From assembly GCA_034509425.1 (NCBI GenBank), contig JAVTVJ010000826.1, positions 186,001 through 250,000 on the forward strand: a DNA stretch of 64,000 bases, given 5' to 3'. Positions within the stretch are counted from its first letter, which is position 1. Each line of letters starts with the position of its first letter. The translations under genes were made by a program, and so were the position numbers. This document shows, in pieces, positions 63,550-64,000 of this stretch. The notes beneath the pieces are model-generated. The model was not told the origin of the DNA. It was given only the letters and a program-made list of their open reading frames with translations, and did no database searches. This stretch comes from Eopsaltria australis. Lineage: Eukaryota; Chordata; Aves; Passeriformes; Petroicidae.

Positions 63550-64000
63550 AAAACTTGGACTTACATATTGTCCTATGGTAAAGTGAATAAAAAACTAACT
63601 ATGGTACTTTCATATACTAGGACTACAACCTTAAAACCATTAAATCTACAGCTCACTAACTACATTAGGTCCCTAAAAGACTAATTTTGCGTTGAGGTGT
63701 GCTAAACAACCTCCATCAGCTTCACTGTCTTCTGTGAGGATGTGCAGGTGGAGCCGATTTCCGCCTTGTAGATTTAGGCAGCAGAACCATTGTAACCAGA
63801 AGGTGAAGGGCAAGGCAACTCCGAGATGTGTCTGCACAAGGAATTCATGTGCTGCAGCATCTTCCTTCCATGGGAGCAGGGAAGCAGCTTCAGTATTGCC
63901 AGTGACAAATGCAGCCATTCTGCAGTGTTCACGTGGCTGCCATGGGGTGTGAGCCCCCCAGCACAGCTCTGTGCAGGGAACTCCTCTCAGTGGCTGGAGA
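63550..64000. other. Unassigned sequence at the right edge
   Basis: AT-rich until about 63680, then GC-richer to the window end. On the minus strand 63673-63918 is open for 81 codons with an ATG, but no domain is recognisable and the region is cut by the window edge. Coding status is undecided. Confidence 0.35.

Overview
This window looks like ordinary non-coding chromosomal DNA from a bird. The evidence is a set of CR1 LINE fragments. Most are truncated at their 5' ends and several end in the CR1 tail made of tandem ATTCTGTG-type octamers. Retroviral LTRs, AT-rich CpG-depleted unique sequence and short, stop-riddled reading frames fit the same picture. A passerine is my best guess from the long LTR near the right end, but that is inference. 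There is no bacterial gene organisation, CRISPR array, tRNA or rRNA that I can recognise, and I could not support any host protein-coding exon.

Layout. Positions 1-3487 hold two forward CR1 copies (1458-2012, 3303-3487). The first keeps a recognisable stretch of reverse-transcriptase coding sequence. Positions 3488-27570 are almost free of recognisable interspersed repeats and hold only homopolymer tracts, small AT/TA simple repeats and several short perfect or near-perfect palindromes. CR1 copies in reverse orientation lie at 27571-27990, 32710-32930, 46181-46450 and 46624-47102, with a forward copy at 50197-50744. A much older LINE relic on the minus strand near 55.8 kb still encodes an RT palm motif (LLDFSKAFD).

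The right end (59.2-63.5 kb) is the most eventful part. A 1,628-bp LTR-like element with TGTC...GACA ends is flanked by an exact 5-bp target duplication (GGGAC), as for an ERVL-type insertion. It contains a TATA box, a splice-donor-like site, a C10/G13 fold-back and a poly(A) signal. About 0.5 kb further lies a compact LTR-like promoter with four CCAAT/ATTGG boxes, a TATA box and AATAAA, bracketed by an unusual 14-bp direct repeat. A diverged tandem duplication (units of about 184 and 209 bp) follows at 63.16-63.55 kb.

No genes work together here as a system. The functional content I can argue for is limited to retroelement promoters and a few CpG-retaining unique stretches that could be conserved regulatory DNA, which needs alignment to other birds to test. 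I found no convincing previously undescribed biological system.
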